From: an uncultured Prevotella sp.
GTDB taxonomy: Bacteria > Bacteroidota > Bacteroidia > Bacteroidales > Bacteroidaceae
Direction of reading: 5' to 3'
Assembly: GCA_900550365.1 (NCBI GenBank)
Contig: URRR01000002.1
Coordinates: 90,894-154,893 of the forward strand
Length of the DNA stretch: 64,000 bases
The notes below the pieces were generated by a model. The model saw only the letters and a program-made list of their open reading frames with translations, made no database searches and was not told the origin of the DNA. Every line of letters starts with the position of its first letter. Positions within the stretch are counted from its first letter, which is position 1. The position numbers were made by a program, and so were the translations under genes. Positions 33,275 through 42,814 of the stretch are shown here, piece by piece.

Positions 33275-34297
33275 ATGTTGTACATTACTTTGCCTGAAGA
33301 AAAGACACGAAAAGTGTCGTTCTATTTAGCAATGGAAGAATATGTGGCGCGCAACATCAAGGCTGACGACTGCCTGTTTTACTGGCAAGTGGGGCCTTCG
33401 GTGGTGTTCGGGCGCAATCAGCTCATCGACAATGAGGTAAACACCGATTATTGCCGCAGCCACGGCATTGAGCTGTTCAGGCGCAAGAGCGGCGGAGGAT
33501 GTGTCTATGCGGACAAGGACAACATCATGTTCTCGTTCATAACGGATAACGGCAACGTAGGACTTACGTTCAACCGGTACATTCAAATGATGGTGCTGAT
33601 GCTGAGAAACATGGGCGTGGAGGCTGCCGCCGACGGCCGCAACGACATACTGATAGACGGCAAGAAGGTGTCAGGCACGGCCTTTTATCATATACCGGGG
33701 CGAAGCATAGTACACGGCACAATGCTCTTTGACACGGACATGGACAACATGACGCAGAGCATAACGCCACGTGGCGACAAACTGGCAAGTAACGGCGTAG
33801 ACAGCGTAAGAAGCCGTGTGGCTCTGCTTAAGGACTATGTATCTGTTGGAATTGACGAGTTCAAAGCTGAAGTGCGCCGCACTCTGTGCGACGGAGAATA
33901 TGCCCTGACATGGCATGACGTGGCAGAAATAGAGAAAACCGAGCATGACACCTATCTGTCACCGGCCTTCATTTACGGCAATAATCCTACGCATACGCTG
34001 ACACGCAGACAGCGAATTAAGGGCGTTGGAGAGATTGAGGCGCACATAAATATGAAAGGTACGCGCGTAAGAAGTGTAAGCCTGAGCGGCGATTTCTTTG
34101 CCACAGGCGATATCGAGGGCGGCCTGCTGACACGCCTCCAGGGCATCGAACTGACACATGAGGCTGTAACAGCGGCACTGACATGTAACGCCGGAAACTA
34201 TATAATGAACCTGAGCAACGGGGATTTCATTTCATTGCTGACCGAAGAACAAGATAATGGCACATGCGGTCTGAACGTAAATGGCCGCCTGATATAA
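33275..34297 (+). CDS. lplA: Lipoate-protein ligase A
   Basis: It activates free lipoate with ATP and attaches it to lysines of H protein or E2 subunits. I start at the ATG at 33275 (MLYITLPEEKTRKVSF, 340 residues); a TTG at 33239 is in frame but lacks support. The biotin/lipoate ligase fold shows FRRKSGGGCVYAD and the catalytic-lysine region DGKKVSGTAFY, followed by a C-terminal accessory domain. It leads directly into gcvT, 37 bp downstream, so its main client is probably the GcvH made from the same transcript. Confidence 0.92.
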   Translation: MLYITLPEEKTRKVSFYLAMEEYVARNIKADDCLFYWQVGPSVVFGRNQLIDNEVNTDYCRSHGIELFRRKSGGGCVYADKDNIMFSFITDNGNVGLTFNRYIQMMVLMLRNMGVEAAADGRNDILIDGKKVSGTAFYHIPGRSIVHGTMLFDTDMDNMTQSITPRGDKLASNGVDSVRSRVALLKDYVSVGIDEFKAEVRRTLCDGEYALTWHDVAEIEKTEHDTYLSPAFIYGNNPTHTLTRRQRIKGVGEIEAHINMKGTRVRSVSLSGDFFATGDIEGGLLTRLQGIELTHEAVTAALTCNAGNYIMNLSNGDFISLLTEEQDNGTCGLNVNGRLI

Positions 34298-34334
34298 TCA
34301 TTCTGAATAAGAAATTGTCAACTATAATACAACT

Positions 34335-35426
34335 ATGGAAAATAAGAGAACCTGTCTTTACGACAAGCATGTGGCGCTGGGGGCACTGATGCAGCCATTT
34401 GCAGGATATGACATGCCGATACAGTATTCATCAATCATCGACGAGCATAACGCCGTGCGCACTGCCTGCGGCGTGTTTGACGTGTCGCATATGGGTGAAG
34501 CTGTAGTTACGGGCAAGGACGCCCTTCGTTACGTAAACCATGTGTTCACCAACGATGTCAACGCAATAGGCACTGGCCAGATACTATACGGCATGATGCT
34601 TTATCCTGACGGAGGAACAGTTGATGACCTGCTTGTGTACAAAATGGATGAAGAGAGCTTCTTTCTCGTTATCAATGCGTCTAACACAGAAAAGGACGTG
34701 GAATGGCTGAAGGCCAACACTGAAGGCTATGATGTAAAGGTTGAGGACGTGTCTGAACACTTCGGACAGCTTGCGGTGCAGGGGCCTGAGTCTGAACGCG
34801 TTGTGGAAGAGGTGCTCGGTCTGCCGTGCAAGGACCTTGTGTTCTATACATTCAAGACTCTTGACGTTGACGGCGACGTGGTAATACTTAGTCGCACGGG
34901 ATACACCGGAGAAGACGGTTTCGAGATATATGCCGGACATGACGTGATTAGAAGTTTCTGGGATGAACTCGTGAAGAGCGGCCGCTGCGTGCCGTGCGGC
35001 CTTGGTTGCCGCGACACCTTGCGCTTTGAGGTCGGCCTGCCGCTGTACGGTAACGAGCTGAGCAGGGACATTAGCCCCGTCATGGCAGGGCTGGGTATGT
35101 TCTGCAAGCTCGACAAAGAGGAGTTTATCGGCAAGGAAACTATTGCCCGGCAGAAAGCAGAGGGAGTAAGCCGAAAGGTTATCGGCATTGAGCTTGAAGG
35201 GCATGCCGTGCCGCGTCATGGCTATAATGTGCTTGCAGAAGGCAAGGTTATCGGCACGGTAACTACCGGTTATCAGTCAATCTCGACCCACAAGAGTGTC
35301 TGCATGGCCCTTGTTGACTCGGCTTATGCCAAGACCGGTACGCACGTTGAAGTACAGATACGCAAAAAAGCATTCCCCGGAACTGTGGTGAAGAAACGCT
35401 TTTACGACAAGCATTATAAGAAATAA
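34335..35426 (+). CDS. gcvT: Glycine cleavage system T protein (aminomethyltransferase)
   Basis: It takes the aminomethyl group from lipoyl-GcvH, releasing ammonia and giving methylene-THF. The N-terminus has the usual HVALGALMQPFAGYDMPIQY and the catalytic-Asp segment FDVSHMGE. TGYTGEDGFEIY and GLGCRDTLRFEVGLPLYGNE are family hallmarks. The length of 363 is normal. It is second in the lplA-gcvT-gcvH-gcvPA-gcvPB-lpd operon. Confidence 0.96.
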   Translation: MENKRTCLYDKHVALGALMQPFAGYDMPIQYSSIIDEHNAVRTACGVFDVSHMGEAVVTGKDALRYVNHVFTNDVNAIGTGQILYGMMLYPDGGTVDDLLVYKMDEESFFLVINASNTEKDVEWLKANTEGYDVKVEDVSEHFGQLAVQGPESERVVEEVLGLPCKDLVFYTFKTLDVDGDVVILSRTGYTGEDGFEIYAGHDVIRSFWDELVKSGRCVPCGLGCRDTLRFEVGLPLYGNELSRDISPVMAGLGMFCKLDKEEFIGKETIARQKAEGVSRKVIGIELEGHAVPRHGYNVLAEGKVIGTVTTGYQSISTHKSVCMALVDSAYAKTGTHVEVQIRKKAFPGTVVKKRFYDKHYKK

Positions 35427-35493
35427 ACAAAACGGCACATGCAAAACACCGCATTACCGGTAATTAGACAATAAACTAAAAAACAAATATATC

Positions 35494-35874
35494 ATGGCAA
35501 AAGTTATTGAAGGGCTCTATTATTCAGAGTCTCACGAGTATGTGAAGATTGAAGGTGAGTATGGCTATATCGGCATAACCGACTATGCCCAGAACGCTCT
35601 TGGCAACGTGGTGTACGTAGACATGCCTGACGTTGACGATGACATCGAGGCCGGCGAGGAGTTTGGTGCGGTTGAAAGTGTCAAGGCCGCAAGCGACCTT
35701 ATTGCCCCGGTAAGCGGCACCGTGGTTGAGGTAAACGATAAGCTGGAGGACTCACCCGAGCTCTTGAATCAGGATGCATACGGCAACTGGATAGTAAAAG
35801 TGAAACTCACTGATACCGGTGACATTGACAACCTTATGGACGCGGCTGCGTACGAGGAGTTCTGCAACAAATAA
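35494..35874 (+). CDS. gcvH: Glycine cleavage system H protein
   Basis: A small lipoyl carrier of 126 residues that shuttles the aminomethyl intermediate among P, T and L proteins. The lipoylation site is Lys64 in ESVKAASD. The typical GITDYAQNALGNVVYVDMP and the C-terminal AYEEFC are present. It lies 67 bp after gcvT. Confidence 0.97.
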   Translation: MAKVIEGLYYSESHEYVKIEGEYGYIGITDYAQNALGNVVYVDMPDVDDDIEAGEEFGAVESVKAASDLIAPVSGTVVEVNDKLEDSPELLNQDAYGNWIVKVKLTDTGDIDNLMDAAAYEEFCNK

Positions 35875-35984
35875 AACGCCACCTGTTACCGGCCTGCCGG
35901 CCATTTACCTGACGTGATAAGGCCGCCTATCATCAGGCGGTCATGCACCTTTTACCCTATAACCTGAAAACCTTAAATAAACAT

Positions 35985-37301
35985 ATGGCATTTAAATACT
36001 TTCCTCATACCGAGAAGGACATTAACGAAATGCTTGAACGCATCGGCGTAAAGACTCTTGATGACCTGTATGCCGACATCCCGGAGGAGATTCGTTTTAA
36101 GGGAGAATACAATCTGCCTGAAGCTAAAAGCGAGATTGAAATAAGACGTTTTTTTGACGGATTATGCCGTGATGACCGCCAGCTTACATGCTTTGCCGGC
36201 GCAGGAGTTTACGACCATTATACGCCAGCGATAATTCCTTACATCACAGAACGCTCTGAATTTCTTACAAGTTACACTCCTTACCAGGCTGAAGTATCTC
36301 AAGGCACGTTGCAATACATCTTTGAATATCAGACGATGATGGCACGCCTTACCGGCATGGACATATCGAACGCGTCAATGTATGACGGCACAACCGCAAC
36401 GGCAGAGGCCGTAATGATGGCGGCTTCAGTGGCAAAGAAAGCTGACACTGTGCTGGTTTCTGATACGGTTGATCCCAAGACTGTGGCCGTAATAAAGACT
36501 TACGCTCATTTTCACGGCATAGACATAAGGATGATAAATGAGAATAAGGGAACTACTGACACAGAACACATGACACGTATGCTTGCAGAAGGTGGTGTTG
36601 CAGGTGTAGTGGTACAACAGCCTAACCGATATGGCATAATAGAAGACTTCACCGGTTACGCTGAGGCCTGCCATGAGAAGAAGGCTCTGCTGATAATAAA
36701 CTCGGTGGCGGCAGACCTCGCCCTGCTGAAGACGCCAGGTGAATGGGGTGCTGACATTGCGGTCGGTGACGGCCAGTCGCTCGGCATACCCATGTCATTC
36801 GGAGGTCCTTCACTGGGATACATGTGCTGCACAGAGAAACTGATGCGTAAAATGCCGGGGCGCATCGTTGGTGAGACTCGTGATAACCGAGGCAACCGCT
36901 CATTTGTACTGACGCTCCAGGCACGTGAACAACACATCAGAAGACAGAAAGCTACATCTAACATATGCTCAAACGAAAGCCTCATGGCCTTATTCGTTAC
37001 AGTCTATATGGCGGTAATGGGACGGCAGGGACTGAAGGAAGCGGCGATGTTGTCTTACTCAGGTGCTCATTATCTGCACGACGAGTTGCTGAAAACGGGG
37101 CAATTCAAGACGGTCTATGACCGGCCGTTCTTCAATGAGTTCTGCGTCAGATATGACGGTAATGTTGATGAACTGCGCAAGAAACTTGCCGACAACGGAA
37201 TCCTCGGAGGCGTGAAAGTGGCAGACGACGTTATAATGTTCGCAGTTACTGAAAAACGCAGCAAAGCCGAAATAGACCGGCTGGTGGCCTTATGCGGATA
37301 A
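35985..37301 (+). CDS. gcvPA: Glycine decarboxylase subunit 1 (P protein, alpha)
   Basis: The N-terminal half of the split PLP-dependent P protein; with GcvPB it decarboxylates glycine onto H-protein lipoate. The start at ATG 35985 (MAFKYFPHTEKDINEML) gives 438 residues and the family-standard N-terminus; an ATG 42 bp upstream would add a 14-residue unlikely leader. CFAGAGVYDHYTPAI and LLTSYTPYQAEVSQGTLQ-like segments are recognisable. This half lacks the PLP lysine, as expected. Confidence 0.96.
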   Translation: MAFKYFPHTEKDINEMLERIGVKTLDDLYADIPEEIRFKGEYNLPEAKSEIEIRRFFDGLCRDDRQLTCFAGAGVYDHYTPAIIPYITERSEFLTSYTPYQAEVSQGTLQYIFEYQTMMARLTGMDISNASMYDGTTATAEAVMMAASVAKKADTVLVSDTVDPKTVAVIKTYAHFHGIDIRMINENKGTTDTEHMTRMLAEGGVAGVVVQQPNRYGIIEDFTGYAEACHEKKALLIINSVAADLALLKTPGEWGADIAVGDGQSLGIPMSFGGPSLGYMCCTEKLMRKMPGRIVGETRDNRGNRSFVLTLQAREQHIRRQKATSNICSNESLMALFVTVYMAVMGRQGLKEAAMLSYSGAHYLHDELLKTGQFKTVYDRPFFNEFCVRYDGNVDELRKKLADNGILGGVKVADDVIMFAVTEKRSKAEIDRLVALCG

Positions 37302-37366
37302 CTGGTAACACCGTTTCGTGATACTGGAGATCTCTTTTTACTAAACCTATAATCACCAATCAAAAC

Positions 37367-38821
37367 ATGAACAACAAACTATACGGCAAGCTGATATTTG
37401 AGCTTTCTCACGAAGGGAGCAGGGCTTACTCGCTGCCAGAGAACGAATTTGGCGACTATGAACTGCCGAAGGAGATGCGACGCGACACTGACGCCGACCT
37501 GCCTGAGTGTGACGAGCTGACCGTTGTACGCCATTATACAAACATGAGCGGCAATAACTTCGGCGTAGACAACGGATTTTATCCGCTTGGAAGCTGCACA
37601 ATGAAATATAATCCGGCTATCAATGAGGAGGTTGCCGCCCGTCAGGCTTTCTCTGATGCACACCCGGCACAGCCCACCGAGACTTGCCAGGGGGCTCTCG
37701 CTGCATATTACGGTCTACAGAAATCATTGGCAGAAATCACTGGAATGAGCGAGTTTACGCTTAATCCTTTTGCCGGAGCACACGGTGAACTGACCGGACT
37801 GATGATTATCAGGGCCTACCATGAAAGCAAAGGCGACCGCAAAAGAACAAAAGTCATAGTACCAGACTCTGCCCACGGGACTAACCCTGCTTCTGCCGCC
37901 GTTTGCGGACTTGAAGTGGTAGAGGTAAAAAGCACGGCAGACGGAACGGTCGACGTAGCTGACCTGCGTGGCCTGCTGGACGACAGCGTAGCTGCAATGA
38001 TGATGACAAATCCTAACACTTTAGGTCTGTTTGAACCGGAAATTCCTGAAATAGCACGCCTTGTGCACGAGTGCGGAGCGCTTATGTATTATGACGGGGC
38101 TAACCTTAACCCTATGCTTGGAGCATGCAGACCTGGCGATATGGGCTTTGACGTGATGCACGTCAACCTGCATAAAACCTTCTCAACACCTCATGGAGGC
38201 GGAGGACCGGGCTGTGGACCGGTTGGCGTAAGGGCCGGATTGGAGCAGTTTTTGCCTAAGCCTCGCGTAATAAAAACGTCTGAAGGATATAAAATTGAAA
38301 GCGGAAAGGATAAGGATATACACATCGGCGCATTCCTCGGAAACTTCGGAGTTGCAATGAAAGCCTATTCATACATCCTGACCCTTGGTAAAGAAAATGT
38401 CAAAATGGTAGGACCGCTGGCTACGCTCAATGCCAATTATATAAAAGAGAGTCTGAAAGACGTTTATGAATTACCGATAACAGGATTGTGCAAACATGAA
38501 TTCGTGTTTGACGGATTAAAGGACAAGAGCACCGGAGTAACGACCATGGACGTAGCAAAACGCCTGCTTGACTTCGGATATCATGCTCCTACAATATATT
38601 TTCCGCTGCTTTTCCATGAGGCTATGATGATTGAGCCGACTGAAAACGAGAGCAAAGAGACCCTTGACGGCTTCATTGCCGTAATGCGTGAGATTGCGCG
38701 TGAGGCATCGGTAGAACCTGAAACGGTTAAATCTGCACCGCACGACACACCGATAGGACGGGTTGACGACGTGCTCGCGGCAAAACATCCTGTACTGAAA
38801 TTCACACAAAATGAAAACTGA
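37367..38821 (+). CDS. gcvPB: Glycine decarboxylase subunit 2 (P protein, beta)
   Basis: The catalytic C-terminal half of the split P protein, 484 residues. The PLP lysine is Lys270 in HVNLHKTFSTPHGGGGPG, and PLGSCTMKYNP near 70-80 is characteristic. It starts 65 bp after gcvPA, and its end overlaps the lpd start by 11 bp, consistent with coupled translation. Confidence 0.96.
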   Translation: MNNKLYGKLIFELSHEGSRAYSLPENEFGDYELPKEMRRDTDADLPECDELTVVRHYTNMSGNNFGVDNGFYPLGSCTMKYNPAINEEVAARQAFSDAHPAQPTETCQGALAAYYGLQKSLAEITGMSEFTLNPFAGAHGELTGLMIIRAYHESKGDRKRTKVIVPDSAHGTNPASAAVCGLEVVEVKSTADGTVDVADLRGLLDDSVAAMMMTNPNTLGLFEPEIPEIARLVHECGALMYYDGANLNPMLGACRPGDMGFDVMHVNLHKTFSTPHGGGGPGCGPVGVRAGLEQFLPKPRVIKTSEGYKIESGKDKDIHIGAFLGNFGVAMKAYSYILTLGKENVKMVGPLATLNANYIKESLKDVYELPITGLCKHEFVFDGLKDKSTGVTTMDVAKRLLDFGYHAPTIYFPLLFHEAMMIEPTENESKETLDGFIAVMREIAREASVEPETVKSAPHDTPIGRVDDVLAAKHPVLKFTQNEN

Positions 38822-40127
38822 CATTATAATAATAGGTGCCGGCCCAGGCGGTTATCATACCGCCGTTTACGCCGCACACCACGGCCTGAGCGTACTTATT
38901 GTTGAACGTGATGCCGTCGGCGGAACATGTCTTAACCACGGCTGCATCCCGACTAAAGCCTTATGCCACGACGCTGCAATGATTGAAGCAGTTGCGGCTG
39001 TAATCGGTGAGCGGCCGCAAGTTGACTTCTCTAAAATAATTAACCGCAAACGTGACGTTGTTATGCGGCTGCGCGGAGATGTAGAAACACTTTTGAGCAT
39101 GCCTGGCATAACACTTGTCAGAGGCGAAGCTGTCCTGAAAAACAGCCATACGGTAACAATAAACGGTGAAGACTACACTGCCAGTAATATCATAATTGCC
39201 ACAGGGTCGCACCCGAAGATGCCCAAAATCGAAGGGGCAGACCAGCCCGGCGTAATGACTTCAACAGAACTACTTGACATAGAACAGCTACCTGAAGCTC
39301 TATGTGTCATAGGCGCCGGGGTTATTGGGCTTGAGTTTGCATCTGTATTCAGGTCTTTCGGATGTGAAGTGTCCGTTATCGAATACATGAAAGAATGCCT
39401 TCCGCCATACGACAAGGACATTTCACGTCGTGTACGCAAGGCTATGGAAAAACGCGGAATAAAATTTATAATGCAGGCTGCAGTCAGCAAAATTAACAGG
39501 GCAGACAACCATCTTGAAGTCGTTTATGACTGTAAAGGCAAAGAAGGAATAGCCTCAGCGGACATCATACTTGTCGCTACCGGGCGTGAGGCTGACTTTG
39601 GCGGCCTTGGTATTGAGACTTCAGGCATTGCCACTGAGCACGGCAACATTATTGTTGACGACAATATGCAGACAAATGTCAACGGCGTTTATGCCATAGG
39701 CGATGTCAACGGCCGCTGTATGCTGGCACATGCGGCAATCATGCAGGGCATGAGATGCATCAACCATATTATCGGAAAAACTGACAATATTCGGCTCGAC
39801 ATGATACCTTCGGCCGTGTTCACTAACCCGGAAGCTGCCTCTGTCGGACTAACAGAAGCTCAATGTCGCAATGCAGAAATTGACTTTTCTGTACGCAAAA
39901 CACCATATCGTGCCAACGGACGTGCCGTTGCTGATGATGCCGATGACGGTCTGCTGAAACTGATTTCATCTCCTGACGGAAGGATTGTCGGCTGCCATGT
40001 TTGCGGCGAACACGCCTCTGCCATAGTGCAGGAAGCATCCGCCCTAATGTCAATGAACTGTACAATAGATCGCCTGCAAGACATAACCCATATCCACCCG
40101 ACCATATCTGAACTGCTAATCAACTGA
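38811..40127 (+). CDS. lpdA: Dihydrolipoamide dehydrogenase (L protein)
   Basis: A flavoprotein that reoxidises dihydrolipoyl-GcvH with NAD+. The FAD motif GAGPGGYHTAVYAAHHG is at 9-25. The redox disulfide is Cys40/Cys45 in GGTCLNHGCIPTKA. The NAD-binding GAGVIGLEFASVF follows, and the C-terminal THIHPTISE holds the catalytic His-Glu pair. At 438 residues it is slightly shorter than many homologues but complete. Because it is in the gcv operon it likely serves glycine cleavage. Confidence 0.95.
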   Translation: MKTDIIIIGAGPGGYHTAVYAAHHGLSVLIVERDAVGGTCLNHGCIPTKALCHDAAMIEAVAAVIGERPQVDFSKIINRKRDVVMRLRGDVETLLSMPGITLVRGEAVLKNSHTVTINGEDYTASNIIIATGSHPKMPKIEGADQPGVMTSTELLDIEQLPEALCVIGAGVIGLEFASVFRSFGCEVSVIEYMKECLPPYDKDISRRVRKAMEKRGIKFIMQAAVSKINRADNHLEVVYDCKGKEGIASADIILVATGREADFGGLGIETSGIATEHGNIIVDDNMQTNVNGVYAIGDVNGRCMLAHAAIMQGMRCINHIIGKTDNIRLDMIPSAVFTNPEAASVGLTEAQCRNAEIDFSVRKTPYRANGRAVADDADDGLLKLISSPDGRIVGCHVCGEHASAIVQEASALMSMNCTIDRLQDITHIHPTISELLIN

Positions 40128-40179
40128 AAATATCAAAAACAGAAGTAAACACCTGACACTCAAATCATTTGCCTCACTC

Positions 40180-40251
40180 GTTGTAAAAGGCCGTCTTTTA
40201 GTCTGCTAAAGGCCGTCAAACGCACGCTGAAAGGCCGTGTTTTACAACGTG
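40180..40251. repeat. GGCCGTC repeat array, copy 4
   Basis: Three units (TGTAAAAGGCCGTC, TGCTAAAGGCCGTC, TGAAAGGCCGTG) with 22-24-nt spacing, closed by outer inverted repeats GTTGTAAAA / TTTTACAAC. It directly precedes the second GTGACAGATG element. Confidence 0.75.
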
Positions 40252-40259
40252 ATTTGGCA

Positions 40260-40538
40260 CATCCGCAGTTCTGTTGCATAATGACGTGAACAGCATTGCA
40301 TGTAATATGGCCATTATTGTTAATTTGTTTTTTGAAAAACATCTCTCATCTGTCACTTTTCTTTATAACGCGTTTACTTTCAGCCGGTTATGCTGTGACA
40401 GATATATTTTGCATCTGTCACTGCGTCCCTTCGGATTTGCAAAACTGCCGGACCGGTGACAGATGTTTTTCCACATCTGTCACCGGCCAACAGCCTGACT
40501 GTCAGCGCTATATGCAGGAAAAGTGACAGATGAGAGAT
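40260..40538. repeat. Composite intergenic element with GTGACAGATG palindromes, copy B
   Basis: The inner 198 bp (40341-40538) has perfect 21-bp terminal inverted repeats ATCTCTCATCTGTCACTTTTC. It includes the 13-bp palindrome CCGGTGACAGATG (40453-40465 with 40474-40486). Homology with copy A (14762-15052) extends leftward over ATCCGCAGTT and GCATAATGAC. Here it lies between the lpdA stop and the converging end of the polysaccharide operon. Confidence 0.78.
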
Positions 40539-40571
40539 AAAATCAAAACATTTTGTGTGTTATGTGTATAA

Positions 40572-40627
40572 GGATTTGCAATCAAGACAAAAAGTTACAT
40601 AAGAATTATTTTCCGGATTGCAAATCC
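40572..40627. repeat. GGATTTGCAATC inverted repeat, copy A
   Basis: GGATTTGCAATC (40572-40583) and GATTGCAAATCC (40616-40627) surround a 32-bp spacer, just after the last gene of the polysaccharide operon. Related sequence, including ATAAGGATTTGCAATC, recurs at 56385-56460. It could act as a terminator for the minus-strand operon. Confidence 0.6.
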
Positions 40628-40643
40628 GTATGAACGGGAAATA

Positions 40644-41801
40644 TTAATATCCGTTTAATTTATCTTTCCATGAATAATTTGATTTCACCATATCAAAACC
40701 ATTCCTTCCTATTTTATCACGCATAACAGAATTTTCCATTATCTGAATACATATATTAGCAAAATCATTATCATCATCACATATAAAACAATTTTCACCA
40801 TTCTTTAATTCAGGTATGGCTTTTGATATAAGTGATGTCATAACCACAGGAATTCCACATCCCATTGCCATCAATACTTTATTTTGAATTCCGGCGGCAA
40901 TGTTAACAGGTGCGACAGCTAAACACGAATCTGATATCATACCGACCAAATCTTCAACAAATCCAGTCACGATGATATTTTTTTTATTATCGAGACTCAT
41001 AATTTCATGGGAAGGCTGAGCACCAACTATATAAAATACAGCCTTAGGATTATGTTTTAAAATAACAGGAAATATTTTTTTTACAAAATGCAACACCGCA
41101 TCCTGATTCTGCAAAGTACGCATATTTCCTATAAAACTAATTTTATTTGATTTATAAGTCCCCGTATAATCACTTAAACAGTCAACACCGTTTGTATGCA
41201 ACACAAGCGACTTAGTGTGTTCTATTGATTGTTTCAGAAAATCCAAATCTGAATGAGAAACCACAACAACTTTAGGAAAAATCTTTATAACCTTTTCCTC
41301 ATATTTTTTAATTAGTTTCAATTCTATCTTATAAATAATTTTTTTAAAGGATAAACCTTTTGCTCTTGATGATAAAGAATAAGTCTTTGACAGAGCGTCC
41401 GTCATCTCTACTGTCGATAACGCACACAAATGCTCTTTTTCCAAATAAGGAGCCATACGTAAAAGATGGGAAATATATCTGTCAGGACATTCATTTACAA
41501 CTACCTCATGAAAAAGTTTACGAAATATTGGGGAGTGGTAATAACCGCATTGAATAGGCAACCCTCTCAACATGAATAATAGAGAATACGCAAACGACAT
41601 GACTTTTTTACGTTTCACAAGAAACACCTTGCCATATAAATCATTCGCTTCTTCCATATCCACATTGCTATTATCACAAAACGAGACAAGTAAAAGTTTA
41701 TGCCCCTGCCCTTTTAAATACCTAGCTATATTATTTATCCTCAGTACATCACCACCATTTTCTGGAAAAGGGAAACGCGGAGTAAGTATACATATTTTCA
41801 T
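40644..41801 (-). CDS. Glycosyltransferase, GT4-like (GT-B fold)
   Basis: A 385-residue cytoplasmic glycosyltransferase. The N-terminus MKICILTPRFPFPENGGDVLRI and the C-terminal donor-site pattern (NKISFIGNMRTLQNQDAV, then APVNIAAGIQNKVLMAMGCGIPVV) are GT1/GT4 features. It adds one sugar to the lipid-linked repeat unit; which one cannot be read from sequence. It is the last gene of the locus and AT-rich like the rest of the block. Confidence 0.85.
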   Translation of the reverse strand: MKICILTPRFPFPENGGDVLRINNIARYLKGQGHKLLLVSFCDNSNVDMEEANDLYGKVFLVKRKKVMSFAYSLLFMLRGLPIQCGYYHSPIFRKLFHEVVVNECPDRYISHLLRMAPYLEKEHLCALSTVEMTDALSKTYSLSSRAKGLSFKKIIYKIELKLIKKYEEKVIKIFPKVVVVSHSDLDFLKQSIEHTKSLVLHTNGVDCLSDYTGTYKSNKISFIGNMRTLQNQDAVLHFVKKIFPVILKHNPKAVFYIVGAQPSHEIMSLDNKKNIIVTGFVEDLVGMISDSCLAVAPVNIAAGIQNKVLMAMGCGIPVVMTSLISKAIPELKNGENCFICDDDNDFANICIQIMENSVMRDKIGRNGFDMVKSNYSWKDKLNGY

Positions 41802-41916
41802 TTTATTCTATGCTAAAATAAAATCAATTATTATCATATCATTTACCTAAAATATTATAATTTTAGTTGGTTCACATTAAATATTAATAATGCTTACATC
41901 AATATTTAAATTTATA

Positions 41917-42744
41917 TTACTCCTCATACTTTTTTTGAAAAAGTTTACGTAATGTAGCAAATACTCGTGTTAAGAAAAATAAAAAATCATATTTAATCGG
42001 AGATGACATATATCTATAAACATAACACCACGACAAACTGAATGCTAGATGAACACGAAATAAATAAGAATACGTTCTATGTGAAATAGAATCTTGACGT
42101 TTATTAATATAATAGACAGTATCTGGTGATGCCAACTTTATATTCTTAATACGCTTAGAAATTACAAACATAAAAAGAGCATCTTCACCTAGTTGAAATC
42201 TTATATCAAACAAATCCTGCTCTATAACTTTCCGAGGTATAAGTTTAACACATGCTGTTGACAAAAAACTACGTGCTATAAAAAATGATAAGTGTTTTTT
42301 GCCATAACATCTTTTGTATGCTCGAGATAAGAAATGTGGTAAACACATACGTCTTATTTCATCAATTTGCTTAACATTAGAAACAACAATTACGCTATCA
42401 CCTGATTCCTTTAATAAATTATATAGATAATTAGAACTCACCCAATCATCATCATCTATAAAAGCAACAAATTTACCAGATGAATTCAAAATTCCAATAT
42501 TACGCGCATTTGAAACGCCACTTATATTTGTTTGTAAAATTTTTATAACTGGAGTATTTTCTTTTCCCTCAATATATTTCAATAAAAGACTATAATACGG
42601 TTCATTGCATCCATTCAATACAATTATTATTTCATAACTACGATGATCAAGAGTTTGTTTCAACAAAGAGTCAAGGCAACGATAAATGTAATCATCAGGT
42701 TTGTATGTTGGTATTATCACGGAAACTAACATCTTATTCTGCAT
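41917..42744 (-). CDS. Glycosyltransferase family 2
   Basis: A 275-residue GT-A enzyme beginning MLVSVIIPTYKPDDYIYRCL and carrying the metal/nucleotide motif FIDDDDW near 94-100. There is no membrane segment beyond a weakly hydrophobic C-terminus (FLFFLTRVFATLRKLF) that may touch the membrane. It builds the repeat unit of the surface polysaccharide. A 115-bp AT-rich gap separates it from the downstream gene. Confidence 0.88.
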   Translation of the reverse strand: MQNKMLVSVIIPTYKPDDYIYRCLDSLLKQTLDHRSYEIIIVLNGCNEPYYSLLLKYIEGKENTPVIKILQTNISGVSNARNIGILNSSGKFVAFIDDDDWVSSNYLYNLLKESGDSVIVVSNVKQIDEIRRMCLPHFLSRAYKRCYGKKHLSFFIARSFLSTACVKLIPRKVIEQDLFDIRFQLGEDALFMFVISKRIKNIKLASPDTVYYINKRQDSISHRTYSYLFRVHLAFSLSWCYVYRYMSSPIKYDFLFFLTRVFATLRKLFQKKYEE

Positions 42745-42814
42745 TAAAATTAATAATAGAATACAATTTTGTTAACAATAAATCAACCAATGTTGCGATT
42801 ATACAAATTTAGCA

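Noticed and set aside
34584..35219. 211-codon minus-strand ORF inside gcvT
   Set aside because: Antisense shadow; gcvT has all family motifs in the other frame.
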